Shown here: in pieces, positions 5,942 through 7,712 of the stretch
Layout of the letters: each line of letters starts with the position of its first letter
How positions within the stretch are numbered: position 1 is the stretch's first letter
DNA from: Saprospiraceae bacterium
GTDB lineage: Bacteria > Bacteroidota > Bacteroidia > Chitinophagales > Saprospiraceae
Assembly (NCBI GenBank): GCA_020630045.1
Contig: JAHDCE010000179.1
Location: 1 to 7,712, forward strand
Length of the DNA: 7,712 bases
Direction: 5' to 3'
Notes under the pieces: model-generated
The model's database searches: none
What the model saw: the letters and a program-made list of their open reading frames with translations, nothing else
Told to the model about the DNA's origin: nothing
Made by a program: the position numbers and the translations under genes

Positions 5942-6937
5942 TTATAGTTTTTCCAATGCGACTTTCAATTCTTTCAATTTTTCTTGTCCCTTATCAGGGA
6001 ATGATTCCAACCAATCGTCCTTGCCTAATCCTTCAATGATGGCAACAAAATTTTCTGCTAGGACTTCATCAGCATGGAGGATGTAAGAAGTATTTCCTCC
6101 TGTTATTTCATTAAAATCCTTCAAATCGTTTATGGTATAAAACTTATCCTTTGATATTGAATTATTTTCATCAATTTCATAAAACCTTAAATCAATATGA
6201 AGGAAATAAAATTGATTATTTCCTCCTTTATCCACCAAGTAGGGTAATAATTTTTTTTCACCGTCAGGAGTTTGACATGTAATGTACCACTCAGGGCGAA
6301 TTCCGTCGGGATTGGTCAGAGCGACCTCCTTGACATTACCAGGAATGCGAATGGGGTTTTTCGCTTTTTCGTATCCGAAAATCGCATACATACCGTCCTT
6401 GTTTTCAGGTGAAAAATACCTGGATATAATGTGATAACACTCATGAATCATTACGGACTTGAAATCTTTGGCCGGCAATCCGTCTATAGAAGACCTGGGA
6501 ATAAAAATAGCGTCTTCAAGCGTATAGAATACATTTTGTCCATAATGGGTTCCATCCATGAGTACCAGTCGAATTCGGTTGGGAAGAAGCCCCGGTTTCC
6601 ATGCTTCGATTTCATTGGTCACTTCGTCCAACACTTTATTCAATTTTTTCATCTCCTTTTCGGAAGGCGTGACCAAATGTTGTTTAAAGGAAGACTTAAA
6701 TCCTTCAATGGCCGTTGTTTTATCAGTAAATGTTTTTCTTGTTTGTATTTCAATATCACGTTGGGAAATGTATTGCAACAAATTTTCTTTTTCGGGAGCC
6801 ACCAATATTTGCATGGACTCTTTTTTATCCGGAAATTGGATAGACACCCGGCTTTCAGTTTGTTTTTTACATCCCGAACCGGAATGTATATAAAAAGAAG
6901 CCAGTACCAATAATATGGCAATCGAGTAATATTTCAT
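5942..6937 (-). CDS. HExxH zinc-metallopeptidase-like lipoprotein
   Basis: The protein has 331 residues. An N-terminal hydrophobic segment ends in GSGC followed by KK, with the likely lipidated Cys at 23; the lipobox has Gly rather than Leu/Val at -3, so it is imperfect. Residues 163-172 read MIHECYHIIS, where H165, E166 and H169 form the HExxH zinc-binding and catalytic motif. HADEVLAENF (288-297) supplies a plausible third ligand at E291, the gluzincin-like arrangement of HExxH plus a downstream ExxA(E/D). Residues 135-146 (NVFYTLEDAIFI) look like the substrate-edge strand. Residues 200-255, with TNPDGIRPEWYI, form a beta-rich insert between the two metal-site helices. The protein probably sits at an envelope membrane face. 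Substrate and named family are not identified. It is first in a two-gene unit with the small lipoprotein and diverges from the DUF4349 gene. Confidence 0.82.
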   Translation of the reverse strand: MKYYSIAILLVLASFYIHSGSGCKKQTESRVSIQFPDKKESMQILVAPEKENLLQYISQRDIEIQTRKTFTDKTTAIEGFKSSFKQHLVTPSEKEMKKLNKVLDEVTNEIEAWKPGLLPNRIRLVLMDGTHYGQNVFYTLEDAIFIPRSSIDGLPAKDFKSVMIHECYHIISRYFSPENKDGMYAIFGYEKAKNPIRIPGNVKEVALTNPDGIRPEWYITCQTPDGEKKLLPYLVDKGGNNQFYFLHIDLRFYEIDENNSISKDKFYTINDLKDFNEITGGNTSYILHADEVLAENFVAIIEGLGKDDWLESFPDKGQEKLKELKVALEKL

Positions 6938-6960
6938 AAGTAAATTTTCAACTAAAATAA
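6938..6960. promoter_or_regulatory. 23-base gap between divergent start codons
   Basis: Only 23 AT-rich bases separate the ATG of the leftward metallopeptidase gene from the ATG of the rightward DUF4349 gene. One-mismatch versions of TAnnTTTG occur on each strand: TAAATTTT rightward at 6941-6948, and TATTTTAG leftward just inside the gap. Neither has a recognisable TTTG partner. The upstream promoter elements must therefore lie inside the opposing gene, and the two transcripts would have very short leaders or overlap. Confidence 0.35.
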
Positions 6961-7641
6961 ATGAAAAATATCATTCTTGTTTTTTTAAGTTTGGCGTTAC
7001 TAGCATCTTGTTCCAATAAAAGGTACAGTTCTGCATCTTCTTGGGAATATTCAGATAGTCAATCAGGAGGTTTTGCATCTGAAGAATATAAAGCCAAAGA
7101 CATTGAGGAGCTAAATAATGACCGGATGGTCATGTACGATGCATCCATGCGACTCAAGGTCAAAAAGCTGGAAGGTCAAGCTCAACAAGCGGTGGAAATC
7201 GCTAAAGCCAAAGGCGGTTTCATGGTCAATATTTCGGACTCCTTCGTCCGTTTAAGAGTTCCCGCCGAATCACTTAAACAAGCGATGGATGAAATCGCAG
7301 GGCTCGGAAAATTGGATAGTCGCAATATTTCAGGTAGCGATGTGACCGACAATTATAGTGATTTTAAACTTCGACTGGAAAATGCTGAAAAAACACGTGA
7401 TCGCTATTTGGAAATTTTGGCGAAAGCCGAACAGGTCAGCGATATCCTTCTTATCGAAAAGGAACTGGAACGTATCAACCTGAATATCGAAAGATACAAG
7501 GGGATGATGAACGGCATGGACAAGCGTGTTAAATATTCATCTCTCAATGTTTATTTCAAAGAAAAGCCGAAGTTGGGGCCACTTGGTTTTATTTTTTACA
7601 ACATCGGCCGAGGAATAAAGTGGTTATTCGTCAGGGGGTAA
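6961..7641 (+). CDS. DUF4349 domain lipoprotein
   Basis: This 226-residue protein has a clear lipoprotein signal peptide ending in LASC (Cys 17). A Ser-rich linker follows (to about 45), then a DUF4349 domain over about residues 55-202. Family features visible in order are the MYDASMRLKV strand (58-67), AKAKGGF (81-87), FVRLRVPAESL (95-105), SDVTDNYSD (126-134), a long coiled-coil region (about 135-182, with EKELERINLNIE) and the closing strand KYSSLNVYF (191-199). DUF4349 proteins are envelope proteins of unknown function, usually with a C-terminal membrane helix. Here the tail (204-226) is short, LGPLGFIFYNIG then GRGIKWLF, and probably too interrupted for a standard transmembrane helix. 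The ATG gives the complete signal peptide; there is no Shine-Dalgarno sequence. It is divergent from the metallopeptidase, which might hint at a shared envelope role, though nothing proves it. Confidence 0.88.
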   Translation: MKNIILVFLSLALLASCSNKRYSSASSWEYSDSQSGGFASEEYKAKDIEELNNDRMVMYDASMRLKVKKLEGQAQQAVEIAKAKGGFMVNISDSFVRLRVPAESLKQAMDEIAGLGKLDSRNISGSDVTDNYSDFKLRLENAEKTRDRYLEILAKAEQVSDILLIEKELERINLNIERYKGMMNGMDKRVKYSSLNVYFKEKPKLGPLGFIFYNIGRGIKWLFVRG

Positions 7642-7700
7642 TAATAAAAAGTCCCTCTTAAGTACCTGGACAAAAGTAATCGAATAATGATTTTCAAGGG

Positions 7701-7708
7701 TATTTTTG
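7701..7708 (+). promoter_or_regulatory. Possible -7 promoter element of the next gene
   Basis: TATTTTTG matches the Bacteroidota -7 consensus TAnnTTTG exactly and lies at the end of the non-coding stretch after the DUF4349 gene. It would serve a rightward gene starting beyond the window. No TTTG occurs 19-21 bases upstream, so only half of the promoter is supported. No clear terminator for the DUF4349 gene is visible in 7642-7712. Confidence 0.3.
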
Positions 7709-7712
7709 TTTT

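Noticed and set aside
6431..6913. Two overlapping rightward open frames opposite the metallopeptidase gene (also 6558-6893)
   Set aside because: Both are antisense shadows of a gene with clear HExxH and lipoprotein features; they are Phe/Cys-rich and resemble nothing.
7651..7671. GTCC...GGAC pairing after the DUF4349 stop as its terminator
   Set aside because: The stem has only four base pairs with a 13-base loop, and the T-run lies on the leftward side, the wrong direction for this gene.
7671..7678. Leftward TACTTTTG, a perfect TAnnTTTG, as an antisense promoter into the DUF4349 gene
   Set aside because: The nearest upstream TTG is only 16 bases away instead of 19-21, and an 8-base degenerate motif in AT-rich DNA is easily met by chance.

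Overview
The window looks like chromosomal DNA of a member of the Bacteroidota; the genus cannot be told. Three things point there. One promoter fits the Bacteroidota sigma consensus exactly (TTTG, 19 bases, TAnnTTTG) ahead of the GH3-family gene. No gene has a convincing Shine-Dalgarno sequence. The gene set (several lipoproteins, a DUF4349 lipoprotein, a bacterial GH3-family enzyme, an exported MORN-repeat protein, a SulP transporter) is typical of that phylum. The DNA is moderately AT-rich and composition looks even throughout. I see no insertion sequence, phage gene, tRNA, rRNA or CRISPR array.

Layout. Positions 3-80 hold the last 25 codons of an exporter-type ABC transporter. A strong terminator (148-182) then ends the leftward gene at 229-1227, which encodes an exported protein of eight or nine 23-residue MORN repeats plus a TPR-like C-terminus. 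A 231-base divergent spacer follows. Next come a rightward small membrane-anchored or exported hypothetical protein (1459-1827, TTG start) and, after a hairpin-rich 168-base leader, a full-length SulP anion transporter with a STAS domain (1996-3891). A textbook terminator (3921-3956) separates it from the convergent GH3-family adenylating enzyme (3966-5465, leftward), whose promoter sits so close to the start codon that the mRNA may be leaderless.

Further right, two leftward lipoprotein genes form a tight pair 4 bases apart: an HExxH zinc-metallopeptidase-like lipoprotein (5942-6937) and a small lipoprotein with an Asp/Gly/Cys loop (5524-5937). Divergent from them, with only 23 bases between start codons, is a DUF4349 lipoprotein (6961-7641). 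The window ends in a short non-coding stretch that probably leads into another gene.

How the genes may work together. The only groupings the sequence supports are the metallopeptidase and small-lipoprotein pair, which are probably co-transcribed and translationally coupled at the envelope, and possibly the 122-residue protein with SulP. The remaining genes look like independent housekeeping or envelope units. I do not see a clear-cut new defence or biosynthetic system. The least explained items are the 122-residue protein with the structured SulP leader, and the lipoprotein pair.
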